Made by a program: the position numbers and the translations under genes. This document shows, one piece after another, positions 41,537 through 50,545 of a stretch of 64,000 nt of DNA. Source of the DNA: Thermoplasmata archaeon (GTDB lineage Archaea > Thermoplasmatota > Thermoplasmata > Lutacidiplasmatales > SKW197); the NCBI GenBank assembly GCA_038874435.1, contig JAVZCK010000001.1, forward strand, positions 1 to 64,000, given 5' to 3'. The first letter of the stretch is position 1; the number at the start of each line of letters is the position of its first letter. The notes beneath the pieces were generated by a model that was not told the origin of the DNA, did no database searches, and was given only the letters and a program-made list of their open reading frames with translations.

Positions 41537-41917
41537 TCACACCAATTTCAGTTTACCTGTGATTTTATCAACAAGTTCTGCAGGTGCTGGGCCAATGCCA
41601 ATGCATGTTATTGTACCAGGTGGAATCTCTGTGAGACCAGCATCCTCTATCAACGAAACAGGCAATCCCTCCCTCTTTGCCATCTCGTAATGAAAAAGCA
41701 ATGCATCAAGATTTTCTACCTCAACTACCACCTTTTTCTGCCCTTCTGCAAACCAGCTTTCAAACCACTCCTTCCTGTGTTTTTTGCAATGCTCAGCAGC
41801 AGTAATTGCAGCATGGGCTACTTGCACTGCCAGTTTGCCTTTTGAAAGTCGCAGGTCTTTTCTAACAACCATCACTTGCTTGTATCTGAACTCCCTCTCA
41901 CTCATAGATTTCTGCAT
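41537..41917 (-). CDS. pth2: Peptidyl-tRNA hydrolase 2
   Basis: A 126-residue enzyme that releases tRNA from dropped-off peptidyl-tRNA. The Pth2 pattern YKQVMVVRKDLRLSKGKLAV, QVAHAAITAA and GPAPAELVDKITGKLKLV is complete. Starts at Met1 (41917, with AGAGGA upstream) and Met5 (41905) are both possible. It overlaps the DUF1616 gene by 20 bases. Confidence 0.95.
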   Translation of the reverse strand: MQKSMSEREFRYKQVMVVRKDLRLSKGKLAVQVAHAAITAAEHCKKHRKEWFESWFAEGQKKVVVEVENLDALLFHYEMAKREGLPVSLIEDAGLTEIPPGTITCIGIGPAPAELVDKITGKLKLV

Positions 41918-42500
41918 TTTTTCGTTCCTCTACTTCCTCTATCTTTGCATTGAGTTCCTCTATTCTGGCTTTCGTTTCCTTTATCTTATCTCTATAATAC
42001 TTTCTCCGCTCCCCTGTGCTCACTTTCTCCTTTTCCTCATACATATGAAGCAGTTTTTCTGCCTTTGCCTTTTCAGAAGCCAGACCAGCAAGCAAATCCA
42101 GGAAGTCCTCCTTTGTGATAGGTCCCTGTTTTGGTGTTTTTGCCTTCCTTTCCAGTTTCGGATGGATGCGTCCGAGCCATGGATAGGCACCTCTATACCA
42201 GCCGGCAACAAAAAAAACAGCGGAAACTGTGATTATGGAAAGTTCAATGTAGGGAAAGCCAGTTGCAGAACCCTGAAAATAGCCCTTACCTGTCGTGGGG
42301 TCTGGTGGCAAGGCACCTAAAAACCAACCAATTAGGATAACCACGACCATGCTCACCCCAATAGAGAAAACGAGGCGATAAAGAATGTCCCATTCCCTGT
42401 CAAATTCTCCCTTCCTTGGAAACATAAACTGGACTATCGTATACCCGGGAAGAAAATATAGGAGGAAAACTCCAATCAGCAAGCGGAGCACATCAATCAT
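41898..42500 (-). CDS. DUF1616-like membrane protein with coiled-coil tail
   Basis: 200 residues: two N-terminal hydrophobic helices joined by a segment FPRKGEFDREWDILYRLVFS typical of archaeal DUF1616 proteins, a third helix about residue 90, then a cytoplasmic charged coiled coil (about 130-198). The function of DUF1616 is unknown. The family link rests on the LPGYTIVQFMFPRKGE stretch. It is transcribed with pth2. Confidence 0.7.
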   Translation of the reverse strand: MIDVLRLLIGVFLLYFLPGYTIVQFMFPRKGEFDREWDILYRLVFSIGVSMVVVILIGWFLGALPPDPTTGKGYFQGSATGFPYIELSIITVSAVFFVAGWYRGAYPWLGRIHPKLERKAKTPKQGPITKEDFLDLLAGLASEKAKAEKLLHMYEEKEKVSTGERRKYYRDKIKETKARIEELNAKIEEVEERKNAEIYE

Positions 42501-42557
42501 GTTCCCAACTCCTTAACAATGGGAAAAATTTAAGGGTTTGCTTTCTCTCTGCAAGCC

Positions 42558-43766
42558 ATGGAATTGCTGAAAAATGTGATTGACTTTGCCACTGCAAAAA
42601 AGCTTCTGCTTGAAAATCTGAAACAAGTTGAGCGAGTTGAGGTATTAGGAATTGCAGACGCAGGATTTCGGGTGCTAGCAGAGGATATTGTATCTCAAGT
42701 GGATGTACCCCCTTTCAACCGTGCTGCAATGGATGGGTATGCTGTGATTGCAGAAGAGACTGCTGGTGCAAAAGCCATAGAGCCAATAACATTGAGAAAA
42801 ATTGGAGAGGTGCATGCAGGCGACATGCCAGTAATCCATGTGATGCGAGGCACCTGCGTCCAGATTGCAACCGGTGCTGCAATGCCAGAAGGAAGCGATG
42901 CCGTTGTGATGGTGGAGCATACAGAGGTTGAGGAAGGGAGCGAGACAGTAAAAATCTATAGCCCTGTAAGAAAAGGAGAGAATGTTACCAGGGCTGGAGA
43001 AGACATAAAAAAAGGAACTGTTGTGATTAAAAGAGGAGAAGTTCTCACCCCTGGGAAAATCGGGGCTTTGGCTGCTATCGGCAGGGAAAAGGTAAGAGTT
43101 TATGAGAAACCAAGAGTGGCAATAATTCCCACTGGTAATGAAATTTTGAAACCTGGCGAGCAATTGCGTCCTGGGAAAATTTATGATGTGAACACCTATA
43201 CACTTGCCTCCCTCATCCAGTTTGCAGGTGCTGTGCCTGTGATTTATCCTGTTGTAGCTGATGAAATGGATGCTTTGAAGAAGGCATTGGTGGAAGCATT
43301 GAAAACCGACCTTGTGCTGTTTGCTGGTGGAAGCTCCGTAGGTGAAAGAGACCTCATTGTGAAAGTGCTGTCTAATGCCGAATTGCTCTTCCACGGAATT
43401 GCTGTGAAGCCGGGAAAGCCAACGCTCTGTGCAAAGGTTAATGGGAAGATTGTGCTTGGAATGCCAGGGTATCCTACATCCTGCCTCACAAATGCCTATG
43501 CATTGCTATTGTCCGCACTTGGAAAACTTACGAGGCGAGAGATACAGTTGAGAAGGGTAAAGGCAAAGATGGGGAGGAGAGTAGCTTCCACAATCGGAAG
43601 GTTGCAATTCTTGCCTGTTAAGCTTGATGGCGAACTTGCAATTCCAGTTTTTAAGGAATCTGGGGCTATTACGAGCATGGCTGATGCTCATGGCTACATT
43701 GAAATTCCAGAAAATGTGGATGTTGTGGAAAAAGGAGAGGAAGTTGAGGTAGTAATGTTTCTGTAA
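42558..43766 (+). CDS. moeA: Molybdopterin molybdenumtransferase MoeA
   Basis: 402 residues with N-terminal PPFNRAAMDGYAV, middle IPTGNEI and C-terminal FAGGSSVGERD and GMPGYPTSCLTN. MoeA inserts molybdate (or tungstate) into molybdopterin. Its presence implies molybdo- or tungsto-enzymes elsewhere, since none is in this window. It is monocistronic between DUF1616 and topA. Confidence 0.95.
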   Translation: MELLKNVIDFATAKKLLLENLKQVERVEVLGIADAGFRVLAEDIVSQVDVPPFNRAAMDGYAVIAEETAGAKAIEPITLRKIGEVHAGDMPVIHVMRGTCVQIATGAAMPEGSDAVVMVEHTEVEEGSETVKIYSPVRKGENVTRAGEDIKKGTVVIKRGEVLTPGKIGALAAIGREKVRVYEKPRVAIIPTGNEILKPGEQLRPGKIYDVNTYTLASLIQFAGAVPVIYPVVADEMDALKKALVEALKTDLVLFAGGSSVGERDLIVKVLSNAELLFHGIAVKPGKPTLCAKVNGKIVLGMPGYPTSCLTNAYALLLSALGKLTRREIQLRRVKAKMGRRVASTIGRLQFLPVKLDGELAIPVFKESGAITSMADAHGYIEIPENVDVVEKGEEVEVVMFL

Positions 43767-43810
43767 TTGGATTTCTCACTTAACTTTGGACAGAACCCCT
43801 CTAACTTCTA

Positions 43811-46078
43811 TCAATTTTTATTTTTACCTTCGCATTCTGGGTTCACGCAGAGCTCCCAAGCACTCTTGTTCATCACGACTTTAACAAGGGGTGCATTGCA
43901 TTTGCTACAATGTTTCCCAGTATAAACGATTTTACCCCTCTGTGGTAATGGAAAAGCAGTTTTGCATTTCGGATAATTTGTGCAACCGATAAATCGTTTA
44001 CCCGTTTTTCCATGCATCACCTGCATTTCGCTTCCGCATTTCGGACAGATTCCAATCTTCCGTTTTTCAGTATGGGCACTACACTCAGGATTTATGCAGA
44101 TTTTTTCTGTGCCATGTCCTTTATGGGTAATTTTGATTACTGGCATTTCGCATTGTTCACATTTCTCTTCCGTTTTCTCAATGTGGCCCGTCTGGGGAAT
44201 TGGAAAACTCACATCGCACTTTGGATAATTTGAACACCCTACAAATCGCTTTTTACCATCTATATGTATGATGGAGAGTTCACCGCCACATTTTCCACAT
44301 TTACCCAAATGATGCTGCTCCCTGATTGCGGTTCTAATTTTATCACCAATTCCTTTCCTGTGCTTTTCCAGAAGTGCTACAATTTTCAGTAAGATTTCCT
44401 CTGAGTCCTTTATCACACTCTCCATCTTCCTCTTCTTGTTTGCTATTTCTGACATCTCCTCTTCCAGCTTGCTTGTCATTTCTGGCTTCGTCACAATTTC
44501 TGCATAGGTTTTGAGGGCATCAATCACTGCATGTCCAGAAGGTGTTGGGATTACAGGGTTCCCAGTGATGTATTTCCGCTCATAGAGTTTCTGAATAATC
44601 TCATGCCTTGTTGATTTTGTTCCCAATCCAAGTTTCTCCATCGCCTGAAGCAACGCACTCTGGCTGTATCTTGCAGGCGGCTTGGTTTTATCTTCCTTTG
44701 AGTAGATATTTTTTACTGGCACGCATTCTCCCTGCTTGAAAAGAGGAAGTGAAATCTCGGTTCGCTTGCTGTAAATGTAGTACTTTCTCCATCCTTCATC
44801 AACTAATGTTAAACCATCAGCCATAAAAATTTCCTCTTTTATATCAAACACCACTTTTTTGGTCTGGTAAATTGCGGGAGGTGCGAGAGTCGCAAGAAAT
44901 CGTCTCACCACCAATTCATAAATATCCCATTCATCCTTCTTTAACTTGTCTCGTTGGGCTGCACCAACCGGATATATGGGAGGATGGTCAGTGCTTTCGG
45001 TTTTTCCTCTGCTTGGAAAAATGCGTTCCTGTGAGAGAATATCTTCAGCCATCTCTCTGAACGGAGAATTTCTAAGTTCCTGCAGGACAGAGCGGAGGTT
45101 AATGGTAGGTGGATAAACAGTATTATCGGTTCTTGGGTAACTAATCAGGCCCCGCATGTAAAGATTTTCTGCAATCTGCATCGCTTTCGCAGGTGAATAT
45201 CCGATTTTTGAGGCCTCTGCAAGAAATGTAGTTGTGTTGAACGGAGATGGAGGAAACTCCTTCTGTTCCTTTTCTGTGTATTCTTTCACTATAGCGGTTT
45301 TTGCCCCCTCTAGCTTAGTCAAAATCTCCTTAACCTTTGTCTCCTCAAAGATTCTACCTGCCATGTGTTTTGCAGTTACAGTTTGCTTTTTTTGAATCTC
45401 TGCGAAGATTTCCCAGAATGTTTGTGGGACAAAATTTTTTATCAAATTATCGTTTTCTACTACAAGGGCGAGCGTCGGGCTCTGGACTCTTCCAACAGAC
45501 AGGAAATTTTTTCCTACTCTGCCAGAAGATGTAGAGATAAACCTTGTTAGCACTGCACCCCATTTCAAATCAATTTCTTGTCTTGCAGCGGCAGCATCAG
45601 CAAGGGCTTCATCAAGTTGCTGGAGATTTTGAAACGCCTCTGTAATTTCTTGCTTTGTAAGTGCGCTAAATTTGGCACGTCTCACCCTTGGGTCCTGTGG
45701 TGAGATACCTGCAATTTCAAGCGTTTCTTTGCCAATTAGTTCACCCTCTCTATCGTAGTCAGTAGCTACAATGATTTTCTCTGATTTTGAGGCAAGATTT
45801 TTGATTACTGATGCGATGCTCTTTATTTTCACCTCTTTCAGTGGCTTCGCTACAACAAGTTTTTGTAGGTCAGTTTTCTCCCAGCTATTCATTTTCTCCG
45901 GAAAATCAAGTTCAATTATGTGACCACGGAGACCGACCACATGCCATTCTTCTCCATCCTTCTTGAAATTAAAAACAGGTAAACTCCCGTACATTTTACG
46001 TTCTGCCTTACCACCTGCGAGAATTGTGGCAATTCGCATCGCAGCATTGTATTTTTCCGCTATCACAAGCACGGACAT
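43811..46078 (-). CDS. topA: DNA topoisomerase I
   Basis: A 755-residue type IA topoisomerase. It begins MSVLVIAEKYNAAMRIATIL, has the acidic ATDYDREGE metal site, the catalytic Tyr in GLISYPRTDN (about residue 315), and three Cys4-type zinc ribbons at the C-terminus (CGKCGGELSIIH, CEQCEMPVI and CPKCGSEMQVMH with following GCTNYPKC). It relaxes negative supercoils. No reverse gyrase helicase domain is attached. Confidence 0.96.
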   Translation of the reverse strand: MSVLVIAEKYNAAMRIATILAGGKAERKMYGSLPVFNFKKDGEEWHVVGLRGHIIELDFPEKMNSWEKTDLQKLVVAKPLKEVKIKSIASVIKNLASKSEKIIVATDYDREGELIGKETLEIAGISPQDPRVRRAKFSALTKQEITEAFQNLQQLDEALADAAAARQEIDLKWGAVLTRFISTSSGRVGKNFLSVGRVQSPTLALVVENDNLIKNFVPQTFWEIFAEIQKKQTVTAKHMAGRIFEETKVKEILTKLEGAKTAIVKEYTEKEQKEFPPSPFNTTTFLAEASKIGYSPAKAMQIAENLYMRGLISYPRTDNTVYPPTINLRSVLQELRNSPFREMAEDILSQERIFPSRGKTESTDHPPIYPVGAAQRDKLKKDEWDIYELVVRRFLATLAPPAIYQTKKVVFDIKEEIFMADGLTLVDEGWRKYYIYSKRTEISLPLFKQGECVPVKNIYSKEDKTKPPARYSQSALLQAMEKLGLGTKSTRHEIIQKLYERKYITGNPVIPTPSGHAVIDALKTYAEIVTKPEMTSKLEEEMSEIANKKRKMESVIKDSEEILLKIVALLEKHRKGIGDKIRTAIREQHHLGKCGKCGGELSIIHIDGKKRFVGCSNYPKCDVSFPIPQTGHIEKTEEKCEQCEMPVIKITHKGHGTEKICINPECSAHTEKRKIGICPKCGSEMQVMHGKTGKRFIGCTNYPKCKTAFPLPQRGKIVYTGKHCSKCNAPLVKVVMNKSAWELCVNPECEGKNKN

Positions 46079-46211
46079 TTTATCTTCCTTGCGTTTGCAT
46101 GCGTAAAGATGGAACTCTTATTTTATGGTTGTGGGATGTGTTTTAACGTTTGAGTTTGTCTCTTTTTGCACACCCAAAAAACCTAATATCTTTGAACCAT
46201 TCTCATTTCGA

Positions 46212-46883
46212 ATGAACGACAAGGACTTCACAATCACAGACCTCGCCCTCATCTTCGAGAAAGAGAAAAAATCTAAAGCGCTAACAAAGATCAGAAAGGA
46301 CTTTTATCAGGTAGCCACACAGTGTATCCAGAGCATGAGGGAGAGATATCAGAAAGAACTTGCAGCCAATCCTGATTCGCGAACAACAGAGATGGCAAGA
46401 AGAGAGCTGGAGCGCGCTAGAAAGGACCTTGAAAACATCGTTCATATGAGAACAACAAAGATTCTGAAGCAGAGCCATGACCACTATTTCAAATATGATA
46501 ACGACTTCTTGAGCGCTCTCACAGAAGAGGAAAAAAGATTTCTTGAGGGAATCATGGCAGTTATTGCCCAGTTTGTCGCAAATGCCTGGCTCTGGGATAA
46601 ATCCAATCAACCCCCTCATTTAGCTCCACCTACCACACCCAAACCTACTGAAAAACTAGAGCTAGAAAAGCCCCAGATTAAGCCAATCCCGATGCCAGAA
46701 AAACTGCCTGAAATTACGGAACTTGAGAAAAAGAATTTCGTAATTATATTTTTAACAGAGAGTTCAATCGCACTTCCCGAGCAAAATCTATTTTACAAAA
46801 AAGGAGACATTGCATCCTTGCCAGAAAAAATTGCAAAGGTGCTAGTGAAGGAAAAGAAGGCGACCCTGATTTATCCTATGTAA
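46212..46883 (+). CDS. GINS complex subunit (archaeal Gins51-type)
   Basis: 223 residues. The N-terminal helical A-domain (LTKIRKDFYQVATQCIQSMR, ARKDLENIVHMRTTKILKQ) is joined by a Pro-rich linker to a small beta-rich B-domain (ALPEQNLFYKKGDIASLPEK). This A-then-B order is that of Gins51. GINS joins MCM and GAN/Cdc45 in the replicative helicase. ATG 46212 is preferred because the 29 residues before it are atypical. It ends tail-to-tail with the PAC2 gene (13-base overlap). Confidence 0.82.
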   Translation: MNDKDFTITDLALIFEKEKKSKALTKIRKDFYQVATQCIQSMRERYQKELAANPDSRTTEMARRELERARKDLENIVHMRTTKILKQSHDHYFKYDNDFLSALTEEEKRFLEGIMAVIAQFVANAWLWDKSNQPPHLAPPTTPKPTEKLELEKPQIKPIPMPEKLPEITELEKKNFVIIFLTESSIALPEQNLFYKKGDIASLPEKIAKVLVKEKKATLIYPM

Positions 46884-47635
46884 GAAAGGTCTTCACTTGT
46901 GGGTAGTGGGGATTCTTTTCCATGTTTTGGCTCGAATGGCATCTGTTTCAATCTTTCCAGCGTATCCTCGCTCAACTTTTTCAGTGGTTCTAGGTTTACA
47001 TCGAGGTTCAGGTAGGGAACAAGCACAGAGAGCACAGAATAGGCAGCAACAGGGTCATCGTAGAACCCAGGGGTTTCTCCCATAAGGCATAGTCCATCCA
47101 TTCCGTAATCACTGCATAAGCCCACGAGCAAGCCAATCGTGCCAACGATTCCTCCACCAGGCTCTTCCCTTGAAAAAATCACATTATACTTTTTCAGGTT
47201 TTCAACAATTTCAGGTTTTGTGGCTGCACCAAACACTCTCGGCTTTTCAACAAATCTCCCAACTCCATAGCCCCCCACAGTGTAAATCTCTTTCACATGA
47301 AAGCTCTGGAGTAAACTAAGCAGTTTGTCTGTGATTTCATATTGTCCTTCTGGTGTAAGCCCTTGATAATCACCAACAAGCAAAACCACATCCCGTTCCT
47401 TCCCTTTGTAATAAAACAACTCGTTATCCACAATTCTTACAGTCCCATCCTCTCTGAGAAACACCTGCGGTGGAAAATGCTTTGAAATTATGGTCCCGAA
47501 TTTAACCACTTTGAGCGAATTTTTAATGTATTCTCCAGAAATCTTTCCAACACTGCCAATTCCAGGCAAACCTTCAAGAAAGATTGGATTTTTGAGTTTT
47601 GGCTTCTTGGTTAGTTTGATTACTACTTCTTCCAT
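46871..47635 (-). CDS. PAC2-family protein (proteasome assembly chaperone-like)
   Basis: A 254-residue protein of the PAC2/PbaB family: LEGLPGIGSVGKISGEYIK at the start, GYGVGRFVEKPRVFGAATK in the middle and MGETPGFYDDPVAAYSVLSV near the end. Archaeal relatives act as chaperones, including for proteasome-related assemblies. ATG 47635 is chosen; 86 open codons upstream extend over the arsC region and are not family-like. Confidence 0.9.
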   Translation of the reverse strand: MEEVVIKLTKKPKLKNPIFLEGLPGIGSVGKISGEYIKNSLKVVKFGTIISKHFPPQVFLREDGTVRIVDNELFYYKGKERDVVLLVGDYQGLTPEGQYEITDKLLSLLQSFHVKEIYTVGGYGVGRFVEKPRVFGAATKPEIVENLKKYNVIFSREEPGGGIVGTIGLLVGLCSDYGMDGLCLMGETPGFYDDPVAAYSVLSVLVPYLNLDVNLEPLKKLSEDTLERLKQMPFEPKHGKESPLPTSEDLSYIG

Positions 47636-47708
47636 CTGATGCACCTTTGCTCCTACATACCACCAACGCTTATAAACATAACTGAAACAGCGCAGTTCAT
47701 GAATGCTC

Positions 47709-48137
47709 TCATCTAAATTCCTTCTCAATCTGAACCAACCAATCCCTGATTTCATCGCGCACTTTTCTAAACTGTTCCAATCTTTCATCATCACTTTGTC
47801 CACTCTTATCCGGGTCCTCAAAATCTCTGTGGATGTATTTTTTACCACCGGGAAAGAATGGACATTCCTCAGCGGGTTCACTTCCGTGCCCACACACTGT
47901 CACCACTAGGTCAAATTTCATTCCTCTAAACTCTTTCACATGCTTCGAGCGATGGCTTGAGATATCTATTCCAAGTTCGTTCATCACCTTTACAGCCAGT
48001 GGATGCACACTCGTTGGTTTCGAGCCCGCACTGTAAACTTCAACTGTATCACCATAAAATGCTCTTATCAATCCCTCGGCCATCTGGGAGCGTGCAGAGT
48101 TATGGACACAAAGCACTAACACCCTTTTCTTTTCCAT
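47709..48137 (-). CDS. arsC: Arsenate reductase, LMW phosphatase fold
   Basis: 142 residues with the phosphate loop CVHNSARS (Cys10, Arg16) and a second nucleophile in VVTVCGHG (Cys82), plus Cys92 close to the position of the third Cys of thioredoxin-coupled ArsC. A D-P pair near the C-terminus (DFEDPDKSG) supplies the general acid. It reduces arsenate to arsenite; a protein-phosphatase role is less likely. ATG 48137 is chosen because a shared TATA at 48160-48168 is 27 bases away. It is transcribed divergently from the NOG1-type gene. Confidence 0.88.
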   Translation of the reverse strand: MEKKRVLVLCVHNSARSQMAEGLIRAFYGDTVEVYSAGSKPTSVHPLAVKVMNELGIDISSHRSKHVKEFRGMKFDLVVTVCGHGSEPAEECPFFPGGKKYIHRDFEDPDKSGQSDDERLEQFRKVRDEIRDWLVQIEKEFR

Positions 48138-48159
48138 GGTTAAATGGAAAGGGAGTTCA

Positions 48160-48168
48160 TTTATATAC
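48160..48168. promoter_or_regulatory. TATA box shared by arsC and the NOG1-like gene
   Basis: TTTATATAC reads as GTATATAAA on the other strand. Its centre lies about 27 bases from the arsC ATG and 34 bases from the GTPase ATG, in a gap of only 60 bases. One TBP site may thus serve both divergent genes, as at 26.4 kb. Confidence 0.5.
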
Positions 48169-48197
48169 TTGCTGTTAGTTGCCTCCAATGGTGGGCA

Positions 48198-49187
48198 ATG
48201 AAAGAAATTCCAACTGTGCTTACCAGCGATGAACTTACAAACAAGGTTTTAAAAAAGGCAGCATCTGTTACTGTGAAACAAACAGGGAACAAGCTCGCTG
48301 ATGAAAAAAATCTTGTACATGCAAAAATTGACTGCGTGGAGGCGAATTTAGTTCAAACTCTGGCAAGATATGAAAGGACATTTCCAGTTATTGAAAAACT
48401 TTCTCCATTTGAGAAGGAACTAGTGGACATTTTAATAGGGTGCGAAGAATTGCATCATTCTCTTGCAGCCATTAAGTGGTGTAGCCAAACAGTGAGAAAA
48501 ATCGGAAAGGAGGTCCGAGAAAAATTGAGACGCAGCAATCTCAAAGAGTTAGAAAAAATAAAGAAGGAGTATTATGGCCGTGTGAGTTCTGTAATAAAAC
48601 AGGTGTCACCAGAACTAAATTTTCTAAACGGTGCTAGAAACGTGCTCGTCAAGATTCCACATATTGATGTCACACTTCCCACTATTGTGATTGCGGGCTT
48701 CCCAAATGTCGGCAAGTCCACACTTGTGAAAAAAATTTCTTCTGCAGAGCCAGAGATTGCTCCATATCCATTTACCACCAAAGGTTTGATTATTGGACAT
48801 GCAACACTGAATCTTGTAAAGTACCAGTTTATAGATACACCTGGATTGTTGGATAGGCCCCTTGAAGAAAGAAACAAGATTGAAAAGCAGACGATTCTGG
48901 CTCTGCGGCATCTTGCAGACATAATCCTATTTCTCATAGATCCAACTGGTTATTCTGGAACCGTAGACCAACAGGAAAAACTTTTAAGAAATTTAGAGCG
49001 GGAATTTGGTGAGGCTGTGTTTATAGTGGTGGAAACGAAAGGAGATATTGTTAAAAGTCCCACAAAACGTCTGAGAATTTCTGCAGAAACAGGTGAAGGA
49101 CTTCAGGAGTTAGTGGAGACGATAAAAAAGAGGTTCAAAGAGACGAAGAAGTACAGGAACGGATTGGAAACGGGCAAGATCTCATAA
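48198..49187 (+). CDS. NOG1-family GTPase
   Basis: 329 residues. An N-terminal helical domain precedes an OBG/NOG1-type G domain with GFPNVGKST, switch region YPFTTKGL, and DTPGLLDRPLEERN with the following IEKQTILALRHLAD, diagnostic of NOG1. Eukaryotic NOG1 works in 60S ribosome maturation. ATG 48198 is chosen from the TATA position. It ends with a 6-base tail-to-tail overlap with the phosphatase gene. Confidence 0.9.
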   Translation: MKEIPTVLTSDELTNKVLKKAASVTVKQTGNKLADEKNLVHAKIDCVEANLVQTLARYERTFPVIEKLSPFEKELVDILIGCEELHHSLAAIKWCSQTVRKIGKEVREKLRRSNLKELEKIKKEYYGRVSSVIKQVSPELNFLNGARNVLVKIPHIDVTLPTIVIAGFPNVGKSTLVKKISSAEPEIAPYPFTTKGLIIGHATLNLVKYQFIDTPGLLDRPLEERNKIEKQTILALRHLADIILFLIDPTGYSGTVDQQEKLLRNLEREFGEAVFIVVETKGDIVKSPTKRLRISAETGEGLQELVETIKKRFKETKKYRNGLETGKIS

Positions 49188-49844
49188 TCCTACCCTCGTG
49201 ATTATCTCAACAAACCCTTTTCCATAGGCATTCTTAGCCACATATTTGGCTTTCTGTTTAGCAAGTTCCGATGCATTTGCAGGTGCACCACTGAATCCAG
49301 CAATTTCAAGCATCCTTGCATCGTTGTCACCATCGCCCACAGCAATGCACTCTTCTAGCGAAACGCCGAGCTTTTTGCAGATGTGCTCCATCGCACTGGC
49401 TTTCGAAACATGCTCCGGCATTATGTGGATTGCAAAGCCGGTGCGTTCAATTCTTACCCTGAAACCTTTGCTCAACTCAACAATTCTTTCATAGTCAGCA
49501 TCTGGCTTCACTGCAATCTCAGTGAGACGCCATCTATCCGTGAAGATGCGTTCCATCTTTATTTGTTGCTGGGCTGCCCTGAAAAACCGTTCTACTTCCT
49601 CAATTGTTGCTAACACCTCCACCTCATTGTTGCAGAGCACTACCCCTCCGTTTTCAGCAATCACAGGGCCATGCAGACCAATGAACTGCCTTATCCCAAA
49701 GGCAACTGGGAGCACATTACCACTTGTGAGCACCACTGTGAGTTTTTTGCTCAGATTTCTGAGAATTTCTACTGCCTCAAGCTCTGCTCTTCGTTCCTCA
49801 TCCGTGATTGTGCCATCAATGTCAACGAACAGGGCTTTGAACAT
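49182..49844 (-). CDS. Phosphoglycolate phosphatase, archaeal HAD type
   Basis: A 220-residue HAD phosphatase with the catalytic DIDGTITDEE (motif I), VVLTSGN (motif II) and VAVGDGDNDARML (motif IV). The cap type and length fit the archaeal TA0175-like phosphoglycolate phosphatase group, which hydrolyses 2-phosphoglycolate and similar small phosphates. Confidence 0.88.
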   Translation of the reverse strand: MFKALFVDIDGTITDEERRAELEAVEILRNLSKKLTVVLTSGNVLPVAFGIRQFIGLHGPVIAENGGVVLCNNEVEVLATIEEVERFFRAAQQQIKMERIFTDRWRLTEIAVKPDADYERIVELSKGFRVRIERTGFAIHIMPEHVSKASAMEHICKKLGVSLEECIAVGDGDNDARMLEIAGFSGAPANASELAKQKAKYVAKNAYGKGFVEIITRVGL

Positions 49845-49930
49845 AGTTTGAGGAGAGGGGACGGATTATAAAAGGGTTGGTCTCATCAATCCTTATATAC
49901 ACTGTTTGCTTTTCTCAAAATGGTGTGAAA

Positions 49931-50545
49931 ATGGAGACCATCAAATGCCAGATAGTGAAGTGGGAAGACATAGAGAAATGGGTTGACGATGTAGTAGAGA
50001 AAATCCGCAGAGCCAATTACAGACCCGATGTCGTCATCGGCCTCACAAGAGGTGGCTGGATTCCTGCAAGGTTGATATGTGATGAACTTCAGGTGAAGAG
50101 CTTGTATGCTGTAAAGACAGAACACTGGGGGCTCACCGCCACCAAAGATGGACAGGCAAAAATTGCCCAGCCACTTGCTGTGGATGTCAAGGATAAGAAT
50201 GTGCTCATCGTTGATGACATTACAGACACTGGGCAGAGCTTATCGCTTGCAAAAGAGCATGTAGCTTCCTTCAAGCCCAGTGCCTTGAAAACTGCCACTT
50301 TGCTGCACATCACGCACTCCACAATTGTCCCGGATTTTTACAGCGTGGAAGTTCCCAAAGAAGAGTGGACCTGGTTCATATTCCCCTGGAATTTCAACGA
50401 AGACATACAGAGCTTGGTTTCAAAAGCGCTGAATGATGTGAGGGCTGCTGAAGAAATAAAGGAAGTGCTGAAAAAACACTGTCAGATAACAGTGGAGGAA
50501 AAGGTGATTTATAACGCCCTTCTCACATTGGCAAGGAAGCAGTGA
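49931..50545 (+). CDS. Purine-type phosphoribosyltransferase
   Basis: 204 residues with the PRPP loop VLIVDDITDTGQS and an N-terminal VVIGLTRGGWIPARL, the pattern of the COG2236 group (xanthine/hypoxanthine phosphoribosyltransferase-like). It likely salvages a purine base onto PRPP; the base is not determined. ATG 49931 is chosen because TTATATACA around 49893 predicts a transcript start near 49920. It is followed directly by a radical SAM gene. Confidence 0.85.
   Translation: METIKCQIVKWEDIEKWVDDVVEKIRRANYRPDVVIGLTRGGWIPARLICDELQVKSLYAVKTEHWGLTATKDGQAKIAQPLAVDVKDKNVLIVDDITDTGQSLSLAKEHVASFKPSALKTATLLHITHSTIVPDFYSVEVPKEEWTWFIFPWNFNEDIQSLVSKALNDVRAAEEIKEVLKKHCQITVEEKVIYNALLTLARKQ

Noticed and set aside
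46871-47893. Longer PAC2 frame beginning at 47893
   Set aside because: The 86 extra residues cover the intergenic region and part of arsC and are not family-like.
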